Shown in pieces: positions 1 through 8,247 of a stretch of DNA of 64,000 bases; position 1 is the stretch's first letter; every line of letters begins with the position of its first letter. The notes under the pieces are model-generated. The model made no database searches, was not told where the DNA came from, and saw only the letters and a list, made by a program, of their open reading frames with translations. Position numbers and translations under genes: made by a program. The stretch comes from Fibrobacter sp. UWR3 (GTDB taxonomy: Bacteria; Fibrobacterota; Fibrobacteria; Fibrobacterales; Fibrobacteraceae): positions 1 to 64,000 of the forward strand of contig NZ_FRCW01000007.1 in NCBI RefSeq assembly GCF_900143055.1. The letters are read 5' to 3'.

Positions 1-95
1 ATTGCGGCGGTCAGGGTGGTTTTACCGTGGTCAACGTGGCCGATGGTGCCAATGTTGCAGTGCGGCTTGCTTCTGTCAAAATGTTCTTTTGCCAT
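1..95 (-). CDS. tuf: Elongation factor Tu (5' end only)
   Basis: The reverse strand encodes the first 31 residues of EF-Tu, beginning [16 protein letters not shown] and running into the G1 loop GHVDHGKTT, which binds the GTP phosphates. The rest of the gene lies beyond the left edge. EF-Tu delivers aminoacyl-tRNA to the ribosome in the cytoplasm. The start at 95 is supported by the universal EF-Tu N-terminus and by a GAGGA Shine-Dalgarno sequence 6 bases upstream. The leader is about 100 nt if the promoter at 203-232 is used. Confidence 0.97.
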
Positions 96-202
96 TTTAT
101 TCCTCTTCTTCAGCAGAAGGTTTATCGCTTCAAGTCAAGAAGCCTCAAGGACTTCCGTTAATCCGGAAAGCATAGGAAGCGGTACTCTCCGAAATTGAGC
201 CA

Positions 203-232
203 CAAATTTAGTAAATGACATTTTTTTTGCAA
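203..232 (-). promoter_or_regulatory. Putative tuf promoter
   Basis: On the minus strand TAAATTTG (203-210) matches the TAnnTTTG box of the FCB group. TTGCAA lies 22 nt upstream of it (227-232) as a -33/-35 element. Transcription would start near 197 and give a leader of about 100 nt. That leader contains a short CTTCCG/CGGAAA hairpin near 150-169. Confidence 0.55.
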
Positions 233-600
233 GCGTTTTTTTTGTTTTTTTACGAAAAAGGGGAAAAATGCAGGGTTATCCACAATCAAAAAAGCTTCTC
301 GCGGCACGATTTTCGACTGCGCCAGCCCGTTCCTGGCAAAATGCCGTTTTTTGCGCAATTTCAAGGTTTCAATATTTTTAACAAATGGATAGTTCCACTT
401 TATCAACATTTAACTAACATTTATGAACCAAACCGCACGCGGGTTTCCCTTCTCCTCCGTCATTATTGTAATATTTATTTTACAATAGATTTTTTTACAT
501 TCGGTTTACATTTGCGTTTTCACCGTGTGACCGAGAACATAAAAAGAACACAATTAACGAGTTAGCGATTTTTTTACAAGGAATTCGATATCAATTAAAG

Positions 601-608
601 TATCTTTG
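601..608 (+). promoter_or_regulatory. TAnnTTTG promoter box of the GH45 gene
   Basis: TATCTTTG matches the TAnnTTTG consensus. It lies 31 nt before the ATG at 640, leaving a leader of about 25 nt that carries the Shine-Dalgarno GAGGA just before the start. This is one of the few promoters here that has both the box and an SD. Confidence 0.5.
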
Positions 609-639
609 TCTGCGGTGTAATTAGGGTAATGAGGAAATT

Positions 640-2070
640 ATGAAACATGCATTTTTGAAAGCCCTGCTCGCCGCGGGCGCAATCATGATCGCCTGGAACT
701 GTTCCGATGAATCCACGACTGGCCCGAAGGCTCCCGAATATGCAGTAACATCTTCGGCATGGCTTCTTTCCACAGACCAGGACTACATCATCTACCTTGA
801 CGGGCGCGTCACCAACCCCGAAGGCGACATCATCGCCACCATCAAGTTCATCGATGGTTCCTCCGTGGGCGTCATCACCGACCTCGCGGGCAACGTGCTC
901 TACGACGGAGTGGACGTGGCGGGCCTCCCCCTGCTCGAAAAGAACACCACAGTGTACGCCATTACCGGCCCGGCCTTCCACCTGGTGGACGAAACCGGCG
1001 ACTACCTCATCTACCTCGCCGAAGACGGCGGTTCCATCGGCTTCGTGAAGGATTCCAACGCTACGGTCATCGGCTTCTTCAACTTCGAGACCAACACGGT
1101 TGTCGCGCCCGACGGCGTTACCGAACTCACCAAGGTCGAAGACATCCTCGACCTCCCGGTGTTGCAGCCAGGTGACAAGTTCACCAAGGAACCCGACCCG
1201 GTCATCGAATCGAGTTCCAGCGAATTCGTGCCTGGCCCCGAATCCAGTTCGGATATCGGCCCCACCCCCACAAGTTCCGCAACACCCAAGTCCAGCAGCA
1301 GCCAGCCGAAATCCTCGAGCAGCGCGCCGAAGAGCAGTTCTTCTGTCGCTCCGGCAGGCGGATGCCCGAACATCAAGGTGAAGAGCGGTGGCAGAACCGG
1401 TTCCGGCTGGGCAACCCGCTACTGGGACTGCTGTGCACCCCACTGCTCCTGGTCGGAAAATGCCGGCGGCAACACCAGCAAGACCTGCGACTCCAAGGGC
1501 AAGAACGTTGTCGGCGGCGGCGGAAGCATCTGTTCTGGCGGCTACCAGGCGACCTGCTTGAGCCAGATTCCGTTCACCGTCAACGGCTGTACCGATATGG
1601 GCTTCGCCTTCGCGGCAGTCCCGGGTGCTGACGGCGGTACCTGCGGCAAGTGCTACCAGTTGACCTTTACCGGCAAGGGCAAGTACGCAAGCGACAACAA
1701 CCTGAGCGCAATCAAGGGCAAGAAGCTCATCATCATGACCACAAACATCGGCCATGACGTGGAACAGGGTCAGTTCGACATCATGATCCCGGGCGGCGGC
1801 GTGGGCGCATTCAATGGCTGCAGCCAGATGGGCTGGGGCAACCAGGGCAAACAGTACGGTGGCCTCCTCAGCGACTGCGAAGAGGAAAGCAACTACAACT
1901 CGTCCAAGACCCTCACCTGCCTCAAGAACAAGTGCAACAGCGTGTTCAGCAACGACGCGACCGCCAAGCAGGGCTGCATGTTCCTCGCCGAATTCATGCA
2001 CGCGGCAGGCAACCCGCTGCACAACTACGTCGAAGTGGAATGCCCCGACGTGCTGAAGCAGAAATATTAG
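640..2070 (+). CDS. Secreted/lipid-anchored GH45 endoglucanase with polyserine linkers
   Basis: This 476-residue enzyme is predicted to cut internal beta-1,4-glucan bonds by inversion. It has a signal peptide ending in a cysteine (IAWNC, a non-canonical lipobox). Residues about 30-180 form a beta-rich N-terminal region of unknown family with two similar halves, residues 190-245 are polyserine/proline linkers typical of Fibrobacter, and the GH45 domain runs from about 247 to the end. The GH45 signature ATRYWDCCAPHC is complete. D263, D373 and D380 align with the family's Asp10, Asp114 and Asp121, so the catalytic set is intact. The domain has many cysteines, consistent with disulfides. The start has a GAGGA SD at good spacing. 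It is a single-gene unit with a terminator at 2113. The GH45 call is firm; lipid anchoring is inferred. Confidence 0.93.
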   Translation: MKHAFLKALLAAGAIMIAWNCSDESTTGPKAPEYAVTSSAWLLSTDQDYIIYLDGRVTNPEGDIIATIKFIDGSSVGVITDLAGNVLYDGVDVAGLPLLEKNTTVYAITGPAFHLVDETGDYLIYLAEDGGSIGFVKDSNATVIGFFNFETNTVVAPDGVTELTKVEDILDLPVLQPGDKFTKEPDPVIESSSSEFVPGPESSSDIGPTPTSSATPKSSSSQPKSSSSAPKSSSSVAPAGGCPNIKVKSGGRTGSGWATRYWDCCAPHCSWSENAGGNTSKTCDSKGKNVVGGGGSICSGGYQATCLSQIPFTVNGCTDMGFAFAAVPGADGGTCGKCYQLTFTGKGKYASDNNLSAIKGKKLIIMTTNIGHDVEQGQFDIMIPGGGVGAFNGCSQMGWGNQGKQYGGLLSDCEEESNYNSSKTLTCLKNKCNSVFSNDATAKQGCMFLAEFMHAAGNPLHNYVEVECPDVLKQKY

Positions 2071-2112
2071 CAGAAAAAGCCGCAAGTTCGGCGACTCTAC
2101 AAGCAATTTGAT

Positions 2113-2141
2113 AAACGGCCCGCGAATGCGGGTCGTTTTTT
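2113..2141 (+). terminator. Rho-independent terminator after the GH45 gene
   Basis: An 8-bp stem (CGGCCCGC / GCGGGTCG with one G-U pair, loop GAAT) is followed by six T residues. It ends the GH45 transcript 43 nt past the stop codon. Confidence 0.85.
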
Positions 2142-2221
2142 GTTGTATGCGGCACACCGGCGATTTGCAAAACTGCCCGCCCGGCAAGACGGACAGGCGC
2201 TCAGGAATTTATATTATAGGC

Positions 2222-3190
2222 ATGATGTTTGGAAAGAATAGCAAGGCTTTGGCGATTGCTTTGATGGCAGTCGCGGGAATTACATGCGCCGCAAGCGCAC
2301 AGACGCGCGTGGCGTGCGTAGGCAACAGCATCACCGCGGGCTACGGGCTCGGCTGGCAAGAAGACTACCCGTTCCGGCTGCAGGAGATGCTGGGCGATAG
2401 CTACAAGGTGCAGAACTTCGGCGTTTCTTCCATGACATTCGCGAACAAGGGCTCTAGCGACAACATGAGCTACTGGAACACCGACAAGTTCAAGGCGGCC
2501 CTCGAGTTTAACCCCGAGATAGTCGTCATAGAGCTCGGGACAAACGACAGCAAGTTCTTCACGAACAACTGCATCGAGAACGGACAGCCCCAATACAACT
2601 ACAACTACGGACAGTACGAGAAGGAACAGCTGTACAAGGATTACGAAGCGCTGCTCGACACCTTCATGCACCTCGCGACAAGCCCGAGGGTCGTCGCGAC
2701 ACTGCAGCCCTATTCCAACAACTGCGGGTGGGGAATCATGGATACCGCAATTGTGAACCAGATCAACCCCATCATCGAGGAAGTCGCGACCCGGAAGGGC
2801 GTGGAGATTATCGACCTGCATTCGCAATTCAATACGCCCGCATGGTTTTTGGCCGACAGCGTGCACCCGAACGCGACCGGCGCGAAGGAACTCGCGAGGA
2901 TTATAAAGGAAGGCATCTTGAAGGTGCCGGCGGATACTTCGGGAATTACGCCCGCGGACACGGTGCCCGGGGTAAGCGATTCGACCGGGACGGGAGATTC
3001 CACGACGGCAATCCGCAGGAATGCGCAGGGTTTCGCGGGGCAGGATGCGCAGGGTTGGGGGATGCAAGACGCGCAGAGTTTGGGGTCGCAGGATGCGCGC
3101 CGGTTCGACATGCAGGGCCGCACGATGCAAAAGGAATACGGCAGGCGTAGCGCGACTCCGCTCGTGCAGAAAAGGCGCGGGGCCAACTAA
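2222..3190 (+). CDS. Secreted SGNH/GDSL-family esterase
   Basis: This 322-residue exported hydrolase probably removes acyl (acetyl) groups from plant polysaccharides, as inferred from family and habitat. After a signal peptide (residues 1-27) the SGNH blocks are clear: GNSIT with nucleophile S36, the block III ELGTNDS, and DSVHPNATG with catalytic D212 and H215. The C-terminus is Thr/Asp-rich, then three 8-residue repeats (3023-3094), then FDMQGR, a Fibrobacter-type C-terminal tail motif. The start at 2222 is chosen because it gives a clean signal peptide and TATATTAT sits only 4 nt upstream, as at other leaderless genes here; the upstream in-frame ATG at 2108 would span the GH45 terminator. 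The stop overlaps the next start (TAATG), so the two genes are translationally coupled. Confidence 0.88.
   Translation: MMFGKNSKALAIALMAVAGITCAASAQTRVACVGNSITAGYGLGWQEDYPFRLQEMLGDSYKVQNFGVSSMTFANKGSSDNMSYWNTDKFKAALEFNPEIVVIELGTNDSKFFTNNCIENGQPQYNYNYGQYEKEQLYKDYEALLDTFMHLATSPRVVATLQPYSNNCGWGIMDTAIVNQINPIIEEVATRKGVEIIDLHSQFNTPAWFLADSVHPNATGAKELARIIKEGILKVPADTSGITPADTVPGVSDSTGTGDSTTAIRRNAQGFAGQDAQGWGMQDAQSLGSQDARRFDMQGRTMQKEYGRRSATPLVQKRRGAN
3023..3094 (+). repeat. Three tandem 24-bp repeats in the esterase C-terminus
   Basis: Three in-frame 24-bp units at 3023, 3047 and 3071 encode AQGFAGQD, AQGWGMQD and AQSLGSQD, with a partial fourth unit (ARRFDMQG). The similarity is visible at DNA level (gcgcagggttt...gcaggat), so this is recent expansion, not only protein-level selection. 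Confidence 0.85.
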
Positions 3191-3774
3191 TGCCGAAGAT
3201 CCTCTTCGTATGCCACGGCAACATCTGCCGGAGCCCGATGGCCGAATTCGTGATGAAGAAGATGGTCGCGGAACTGCAGGACGGCGCGGGTCTGGAATGT
3301 GCGGACAATGACGCTGCGGGTTCTAGAGGCGCGGACATTGACGACGCGGGTCTGAAATGCGCGGATTTTGAAATCGCGAGCGCCGCTACAAGCACCGAAG
3401 AAATCGGGAACCCGGTGTACCCGCCGGCAAGGCGCATGCTGGAACGCCACGGGATAGATTGCAGGGGCAAGACCGCCCGCCAGATGACCCTGCGGGACTA
3501 CGAATACTACGACTATATCGTCCTGATGGACAGGAACAACCTGCGGAACCTCCGCTGGATACTGCCGCCCGCGATTTACGAGAGGGAAAGTGCCGGCGGA
3601 CGCGCGTCGGACCTGCGCCGACCCCACAAGAAAGTTTCCCTGCTGATGGACTGGACCGGGAATTCGCGCGACGTAGCGGATCCGTGGTATACCGGAGACT
3701 TTGAGGCCACCTGGAACGACGTGAACGAGGGTTGCCGCGCGATGCTTACTTCTTTACGCAACGGACAGGCATAA
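3190..3774 (+). CDS. Low-molecular-weight protein-tyrosine phosphatase
   Basis: This 194-residue cytoplasmic phosphatase removes phosphate from tyrosine, often on exopolysaccharide-related kinases. The P-loop CHGNICRS holds nucleophile C8 and R14, and the general-acid loop DPWYTGDFE holds D164; both are intact. The family is usually about 150-165 residues. The excess is a 30-residue insertion made of three tandem 10-residue repeats (3283-3372) between helix 1 and the conserved IASAATST strand. The start overlaps the esterase stop by one base. The 3' end overlaps the convergent FISUMP gene by 29 bp. Whether the insertion changes activity cannot be told from sequence. Confidence 0.92.
   Translation: MPKILFVCHGNICRSPMAEFVMKKMVAELQDGAGLECADNDAAGSRGADIDDAGLKCADFEIASAATSTEEIGNPVYPPARRMLERHGIDCRGKTARQMTLRDYEYYDYIVLMDRNNLRNLRWILPPAIYERESAGGRASDLRRPHKKVSLLMDWTGNSRDVADPWYTGDFEATWNDVNEGCRAMLTSLRNGQA
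3283..3372 (+). repeat. Three tandem 30-bp repeats inside the phosphatase gene
   Basis: Units start at 3283, 3313 and 3343 and encode GAGLECADND, AAGSRGADID and DAGLKCADFE. The period is exactly 30 bp, so the frame is kept. The insertion lies outside the two catalytic loops. Confidence 0.85.
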
Positions 3775-5182
3775 AGCTCGTCTTGAGTTCGCCTTCGACC
3801 GTCTGGTCGAGATATTCCTCAAAGTGGATCTGGTACGCCTCCGCATAGCCATCTTCCGTATTGTCAGAAAGCCATACCGACGACTTTACCAGGAGCGTTT
3901 CATCGCCATCTTCCTTGTAGGGGTCGTCCACATAGTATAAGCCCGACGGCACAAACGACAGCCCGTACGCATCCGTAATTTCGAGATCGATTTCCTTGCG
4001 CATTTCGAGCGATACCACCTCGAGTACGCTGTGCGTCGCATGCCAGATATCGTAAATTTCCGCCTCGGTCGGGAGCCTCCAGCCATCCGGACACACCTCC
4101 ATCGCGGCTTCCCATGTATAGAGGCGCCCCGTAGACTCGCAATTTTCTTCCAGCCCCTGCGTGCAACGGTTCGCCCCGCGGAGTTCCGGCATCGCGACAG
4201 AATCCGCATAGTTGAGGTTTTCCGCGAGCATCACGAGTCCCGCCACACGCGTCGTCTTGTAACACTGGTTATCGCGCCCGTCAATGAACACCGCATAGTT
4301 GAAATCGGGATTCAGGTGTTCCCATGACTTCTTTGCTACGGAACAGGGATTAAAGGGTTCCGAGCTGCTGGATTCCGGTTCCTCGACGGAGGAAGACGAA
4401 CTGCTTACCGGCCTGAATTTCATTTCCATGAGCAGGGTATCCTTGACGCAGCGGAGCGGAGCGTAGTGCGACTTGCTCTGGTTCGAAAGTTTTACGCCAT
4501 CTTCGCCAAGTATTGCATAATAGGAGTTGACACGCGTAAAGTAGTCCCTGTCCTGAATCAGGCCGTAATCCCTATCGTAATCAACATACCAGTCATCGAC
4601 GGAATCTTCCACCGCCGTGTGGAAGAACGAGTAATCCGGATTATACCTGTAATAATAGATGGAATAGAAGCCCGGCTCCGTGTCCGAGAAACCGTATTTT
4701 CCTAGCGAAGAAAAACCGCCCGCATAGTCCACGAGATAGAGCCATTCGAGAGTATCGGGCACATGCCAACCTTCGGGGCAAATCCCGCGGTGACGCGGTT
4801 TCGAGACCTTCGACGAGGCGTCGCCTATAAGGAGCGACTTGTCCAGATCCATCGCCTGCGTCCAGCTATAAAGGCGACCGTGAGAATCGCAGTTGGATTC
4901 CTTGTCGTCAAGGCACCTGCTGCCATCCACATGGTACTTCAGGTTCCCCGTCATCCACACGAGGGCGCCGATTTCACTCGTTGCATAAACATTAAAGTCG
5001 CGCGTATCGCAGAACTCGCCTGCCGCAAGAGACTCCGGACATTCCGTTCGTGAGGAACTGCTCGGGACTTCCGAAGCCGAACTGTAATCATCGGAAGCGG
5101 AACTGGAGTCATCGCCACAGGCAATCAGGGCGAACGGAACCGCCAGCAAAAAAATCCTTCTTAAAATATTTACTGATTTCAT
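3746..5182 (-). CDS. Lipoprotein with two FISUMP (Fib_succ_major) domains
   Basis: This 478-residue surface lipoprotein has a signal peptide with lipobox LIAC followed by GDDSSS and a serine-rich spacer. It has two copies of the Fibrobacter succinogenes major paralogous domain, separated by another polyserine stretch. Each copy shows the family landmarks: a WMTGNL or MLAENL strand, C-x(7-9)-C near GRLY(S/T)W, CP(E/D)GW(H/R)(V/L)P, and a final RCVK. The family is abundant in Fibrobacter; its role is unknown, with cell-surface binding often suggested. TATATTTC lies 7 nt before the ATG at 5182 and there is no SD, so the mRNA may be leaderless. The 3' end overlaps the convergent phosphatase gene by 29 bp. 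Confidence 0.93.
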   Translation of the reverse strand: MKSVNILRRIFLLAVPFALIACGDDSSSASDDYSSASEVPSSSSRTECPESLAAGEFCDTRDFNVYATSEIGALVWMTGNLKYHVDGSRCLDDKESNCDSHGRLYSWTQAMDLDKSLLIGDASSKVSKPRHRGICPEGWHVPDTLEWLYLVDYAGGFSSLGKYGFSDTEPGFYSIYYYRYNPDYSFFHTAVEDSVDDWYVDYDRDYGLIQDRDYFTRVNSYYAILGEDGVKLSNQSKSHYAPLRCVKDTLLMEMKFRPVSSSSSSVEEPESSSSEPFNPCSVAKKSWEHLNPDFNYAVFIDGRDNQCYKTTRVAGLVMLAENLNYADSVAMPELRGANRCTQGLEENCESTGRLYTWEAAMEVCPDGWRLPTEAEIYDIWHATHSVLEVVSLEMRKEIDLEITDAYGLSFVPSGLYYVDDPYKEDGDETLLVKSSVWLSDNTEDGYAEAYQIHFEEYLDQTVEGELKTSFMPVRCVKK

Positions 5183-5189
5183 GTTCCGA

Positions 5190-5197
5190 GAAATATA
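5190..5197 (-). promoter_or_regulatory. Promoter box of the FISUMP lipoprotein
   Basis: TATATTTC on the minus strand ends 7 nt before the ATG at 5182. With a start point 6-7 nt downstream of the box, the transcript would begin at or next to the start codon. Confidence 0.45.
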
Positions 5198-5284
5198 AAA
5201 AAATTTACTTTGTAGACAATATCATCCGTAAATTTGCGACAGACGGGACATTTCGGGCGATAAAGTGACCTGCGACTTCCAAAA

Positions 5285-6307
5285 CTAGAACTGTTCCAGA
5301 AGCTTGATACGCTCCGGAGTGTCGGGGTGCGTGCAGAACAAGATGTTCGCCTTCGCGACGAGCCCCTTGAGGCCCATATCGTTGTCGAATTCCTCGTCCG
5401 GATGAATCACGTAGAGCTGCGCGATATCGTCGCGTTTTACATCGGCAAGGCCCGGATCTGCAGAAATCTTCCTGAGGGCAGAAGCGAGCGCGAGCGGGTC
5501 GCCACAGAGTTCGGCGCCACCCGCATCGGCGACGTATTCACGCTTGCGCGAGATGGCAAGGCGCGTGAGCGTGCTGAAGAGATACCCGATGGCGGCCCAT
5601 ACCAGCACGGCAAGCAAAATGATGATTATGCCTCCCCCGCCATTCTTGCGGCTACCCCTACTGCGCGACGAGCGCATGGCACTGCTCAGGAGCCGCAGGG
5701 AGACATTCATGAGCATCGAGAATATGCCCACGAAAACGATGCACACCACCATCAGGCGCGTATCGCGGTTCTTGATGTGCGTGAGTTCGTGCCCCACGAC
5801 CGCCGAGAGTTCCGCATCGTCCAGCCTGTCTATGATGCCCGTGGTCAGCGTGACGGTGTAAGACTTTATATCGATACCGCTCGCAAACGCGTTAAGGCTC
5901 GAATCCTCGACGATGTTTATGCGCGGCATCTCGATGCCACCTGCGATGCAGAGGTTTTCTACGATGTTGTAGACGCGCACGTTCTCCTTGCGTTCCAGCG
6001 GACGCGCGTGCGTCGCATGCCGGATAATGAAGGTGTTCGTGAAGTACGCGATAACAAACCACGTTCCCGTCACCGCGAGCGTGTACGGCACCGCATCGAG
6101 GAAATACTGCCAGATGACATCCCAATGGAAGGTACCCGCCTGCAGGCCCTCGGGACAAACGCCGTTCCAGCAGAAGAACCCGAGCCAGTCCAGCAAAACG
6201 ACCGTGCCGAAAACCATCCCCAGGAGGAGCAGCGGGAACATGAAAAGCAGGATAACCGTATTGCGGTTATTCCGCCAAATCTGGGTCTGGATGCCGACGT
6301 ACTTCAT
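5285..6307 (-). CDS. M48-family zinc metalloprotease (HtpX-like, LemA-associated)
   Basis: This 340-residue integral membrane peptidase has hydrophobic segments near residues 18-42, 70-92 and 188-206 and a further pair around 225-250. The zinc site is intact: HELTH with H173, E174 and H177, plus third ligand E257 in REYVAD. A loop of about 25 residues rich in Arg, Ser and Gly separates two membrane segments. HtpX-type enzymes degrade misfolded inner-membrane proteins with the active site on the cytoplasmic side. It lies just downstream of lemA on the same strand. This pairing is common, and the products are thought to act together. Exact substrate unknown. Confidence 0.9.
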   Translation of the reverse strand: MKYVGIQTQIWRNNRNTVILLFMFPLLLLGMVFGTVVLLDWLGFFCWNGVCPEGLQAGTFHWDVIWQYFLDAVPYTLAVTGTWFVIAYFTNTFIIRHATHARPLERKENVRVYNIVENLCIAGGIEMPRINIVEDSSLNAFASGIDIKSYTVTLTTGIIDRLDDAELSAVVGHELTHIKNRDTRLMVVCIVFVGIFSMLMNVSLRLLSSAMRSSRSRGSRKNGGGGIIIILLAVLVWAAIGYLFSTLTRLAISRKREYVADAGGAELCGDPLALASALRKISADPGLADVKRDDIAQLYVIHPDEEFDNDMGLKGLVAKANILFCTHPDTPERIKLLEQF

Positions 6308-6311
6308 AGCT

Positions 6312-6395
6312 TAGACAATAGACGAAAGACAAAGGCTTTTTTACATCGTTCCTTTCGTCTTTAGTCTATAGGACCGTAGGTCCGTTCTTTCGTCT
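6312..6395. repeat. Intergenic palindromic repeat between the LemA and HtpX-like genes
   Basis: The spacer is built from variants of GACGAAAGAC and its complement (6312-6335 against 6351-6370), followed by the perfect small palindrome GGACC-GTA-GGTCC (6371-6383) and another TTTCGTCT reaching the lemA stop codon. It can fold as a long imperfect hairpin. It may end or stabilise the lemA mRNA, or be a dispersed repeat. Confidence 0.6.
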
Positions 6396-6954
6396 AAAAT
6401 TTCACCTCGGGAGCCTTGTTGAGGGTCTCGCGGCCTTCGGACGCCTCGTACATGGGAGCACGCCTGAAGTTGAACATGCCGGCGATGATGTTGCTCGGGA
6501 ATACCTCGCAGGCGTTGTTGAACTCGCGGGTAGCGGAGTTGAAGAAGCGACGTGCGGCAGAAAGCTTGTTCTCGATATCGGAAAGTTCCGTCTGCAGCTG
6601 CAAGAAGTTCTGGTTCGCCTTGAGTTCCGGGTACGCCTCGAGGGAGACGCGGAGCCCGGCGAGCGCACCGGTAAGGGCCTTGTCGGCAGCAACCTTCTCG
6701 TCGACCGTGGTGGCACCCATCGCGGCGGCACGGGCGGATGTCACCTTATCGAGAGTTTCCTTCTCGTGGGTGGCGTAGCCCTTCACGGTATTCACCAGTT
6801 GCGGCACCAGGTCAAAGCGCTGCTTGAGCTGCACGTCGATATTCGCGAAGGCATTTTCGCGGTTGTTGCGGAGCTTCACCAGGCCATTGTACATGGAGAT
6901 GAAACACACGACGAGAATGACCACGACGACGGCGATGACAATTCCGATAGTCAT
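6394..6954 (-). CDS. lemA: LemA family protein
   Basis: This 186-residue protein has one N-terminal transmembrane segment (residues 3-22) followed by the LemA helical domain: YNGLVKLRNN, then IDVQLKQRFDLVPQLVNTVKGYATHE, and the C-terminal block FNNACEVFPSNIIAGMF, all typical of the family. The N-terminus is probably outside and the helical domain may form a membrane-associated scaffold. Molecular function is not established. AAAGGAGT lies just upstream of the ATG as an SD. It is the first gene of a two-gene unit with the HtpX-like protease. Confidence 0.93.
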   Translation of the reverse strand: MTIGIVIAVVVVILVVCFISMYNGLVKLRNNRENAFANIDVQLKQRFDLVPQLVNTVKGYATHEKETLDKVTSARAAAMGATTVDEKVAADKALTGALAGLRVSLEAYPELKANQNFLQLQTELSDIENKLSAARRFFNSATREFNNACEVFPSNIIAGMFNFRRAPMYEASEGRETLNKAPEVKF

Positions 6955-7042
6955 AAGAACTCCTTTGAAAATCGTTTTAAAGGAAAAGTATATAATTTTC
7001 GTGCAAATAGTTTTATATCTTGTAAAAAAAAGGAGTTTTCAA

Positions 7043-7600
7043 ATGCGCAAAGATCTCGGAGTAAAAACCTACCTGTACCCGCAACCCACGCTCGTCATTG
7101 GCACCTACAACGAAGACGGTTCGCCGAACGCGATGGTCGCCGCATGGGGCTCGGTAAGCGACTCGAACCAGGTGGCTATCTACGTGGCCGCATCGCACAA
7201 GACCGTGCCGAACATCAAGGCGCGCAAGGCATTCACCGTGAGCATGGCGACCGCCAAGGACATCAAGGCCATCGACTACCTGGGCATAACCAGCGGGAAC
7301 AAGGTTGCCGACAAGTTCGCCAAGTCGGGACTCACCGCAATCAAGAGTGCTCACGTGGACGCCCCGCTCATCGCGGAACTCCCGCTCGCACTCGAATGCA
7401 GGATGGTGAGCTACGACGACGATTCGGAACTCCTGCTCGGCGAAATCGTGAACGTGACCGCCGACGAATCCGTGCTGGACGCCGACGGCAAGCTTTCCGT
7501 AGAAAAACTCGCGCCGGTGTGCTACGATTCCGCAGGCCACGGCTACTACGTGATGGAACGCCGCATCGGGAACGCCTTCAGCGACGGGAAGACGCTTTAA
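7043..7600 (+). CDS. Flavin reductase family protein (FMN-binding split barrel)
   Basis: This 185-residue cytoplasmic protein resembles flavin reductase-like FMN-binding proteins: YPQPTLVIGTYNEDGSPNAMVAAWGSV is the N-terminal strand pair that holds FMN, and H-K-T-V-P-N-I with ARKAFTVSMA follows. It probably uses NAD(P)H to reduce flavin or a flavin-linked substrate; the substrate cannot be read from sequence. The ATG at 7043 is preceded by AAGGAG, and TATCTTGT lies at 7016-7023, so the promoter is just upstream. The lipoprotein gene follows after 10 nt, and an MBL hydrolase after that, suggesting one operon. Confidence 0.85.
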   Translation: MRKDLGVKTYLYPQPTLVIGTYNEDGSPNAMVAAWGSVSDSNQVAIYVAASHKTVPNIKARKAFTVSMATAKDIKAIDYLGITSGNKVADKFAKSGLTAIKSAHVDAPLIAELPLALECRMVSYDDDSELLLGEIVNVTADESVLDADGKLSVEKLAPVCYDSAGHGYYVMERRIGNAFSDGKTL

Positions 7601-7610
7601 GGAGGCGGGA

Positions 7611-8234
7611 GTGCTTGTGAAGAAGTTTCTGCACGGCATGAACCCTGCCGCTTTTACGGGTTTCGCGCTTGCGGGCTTGCTCGCGGGCACGCTCGCTGCC
7701 TGCGGTGACGACAGTTCCAGCAGTTCTCCCGCTCCGGAAAGTTCCGACGCAGTCATCGAATCGAGCGACGCGCTTTTGCCGGAATCGAGCAGCGCGGCCC
7801 TGCCCGCATCGAGTTCCTCGGCGGAAGCGGTTCCTGGCGATACCGTATGGAACAAGGCAAACCTCACGTGGTACACCTCCTGGCCGGAACCCGGCAGCGA
7901 GGAATGCGAGGACTACAACGGATGTACGTGGGCGGGCTGGTTCGCAGGCCTCGAAGACCAGCAGACAGAGGAATGGGTCAGCGAGCACAACATCATCGCC
8001 ATCCACGAGAAGGACTGGGATACCTACAAACTCAAGACATTCAGGCTGCGCAAGAACGGCTACACCATCGACGCCGTCGTCTACGACATGTGTGCCGACA
8101 GCGACTGTGACGGCTGCTGCACCAAGAACGCGGGCAAGGTCGGGTTCCTCATCGACATCGAGAGCTACACGCGCGCCCGCTTCAACAACTACGGCTCGGG
8201 CACGGTGGAATGGACTTGCCTCGACTGCGAATAG
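7611..8234 (+). CDS. Small secreted lipoprotein with a putative double-psi beta-barrel domain
   Basis: The start is taken as GTG 7611 because AAGGAGG lies 5-6 nt before it. The 207-residue product has a signal peptide with lipobox LAAC, CGDDSSSSS and polyserine, then a compact C-terminal domain. That domain has a VYDMC-A-D-S-D-C-D-G-CC segment, a hydrophobic FLIDIESYTRARF segment, and a final G-x-V-E-W-x-C-L-x-C. The order 'D-x-C, D-type strand, aromatic, G-x-V-x-W' resembles the expansin/RlpA-type double-psi beta-barrel. Fold assignment is inference. If right, it may bind or loosen plant or bacterial wall polysaccharide. Ten nt separate it from the upstream reductase gene. Confidence 0.7.
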   Translation: MLVKKFLHGMNPAAFTGFALAGLLAGTLAACGDDSSSSSPAPESSDAVIESSDALLPESSSAALPASSSSAEAVPGDTVWNKANLTWYTSWPEPGSEECEDYNGCTWAGWFAGLEDQQTEEWVSEHNIIAIHEKDWDTYKLKTFRLRKNGYTIDAVVYDMCADSDCDGCCTKNAGKVGFLIDIESYTRARFNNYGSGTVEWTCLDCE

Positions 8235-8247
8235 GGCGCAAACGGCA

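Larger units (their letters stand above)
96..639. other. Intergenic region between divergent tuf and GH45 genes
   Basis: No convincing gene is present. The stretch is AT-rich. It holds the tuf promoter (203-232), one perfect DnaA-box word TTATCCACA at 276-284, several T tracts, and the promoter of the GH45 gene at 601-608. The short open frames here have no ribosome-binding site and no recognisable protein character. Confidence 0.6.

Noticed and set aside
595-2187. 530-codon open frame on the minus strand opposite the GH45 gene
   Set aside because: It is the shadow of a GC-rich gene; the plus-strand product has a complete GH45 domain, SD and terminator.
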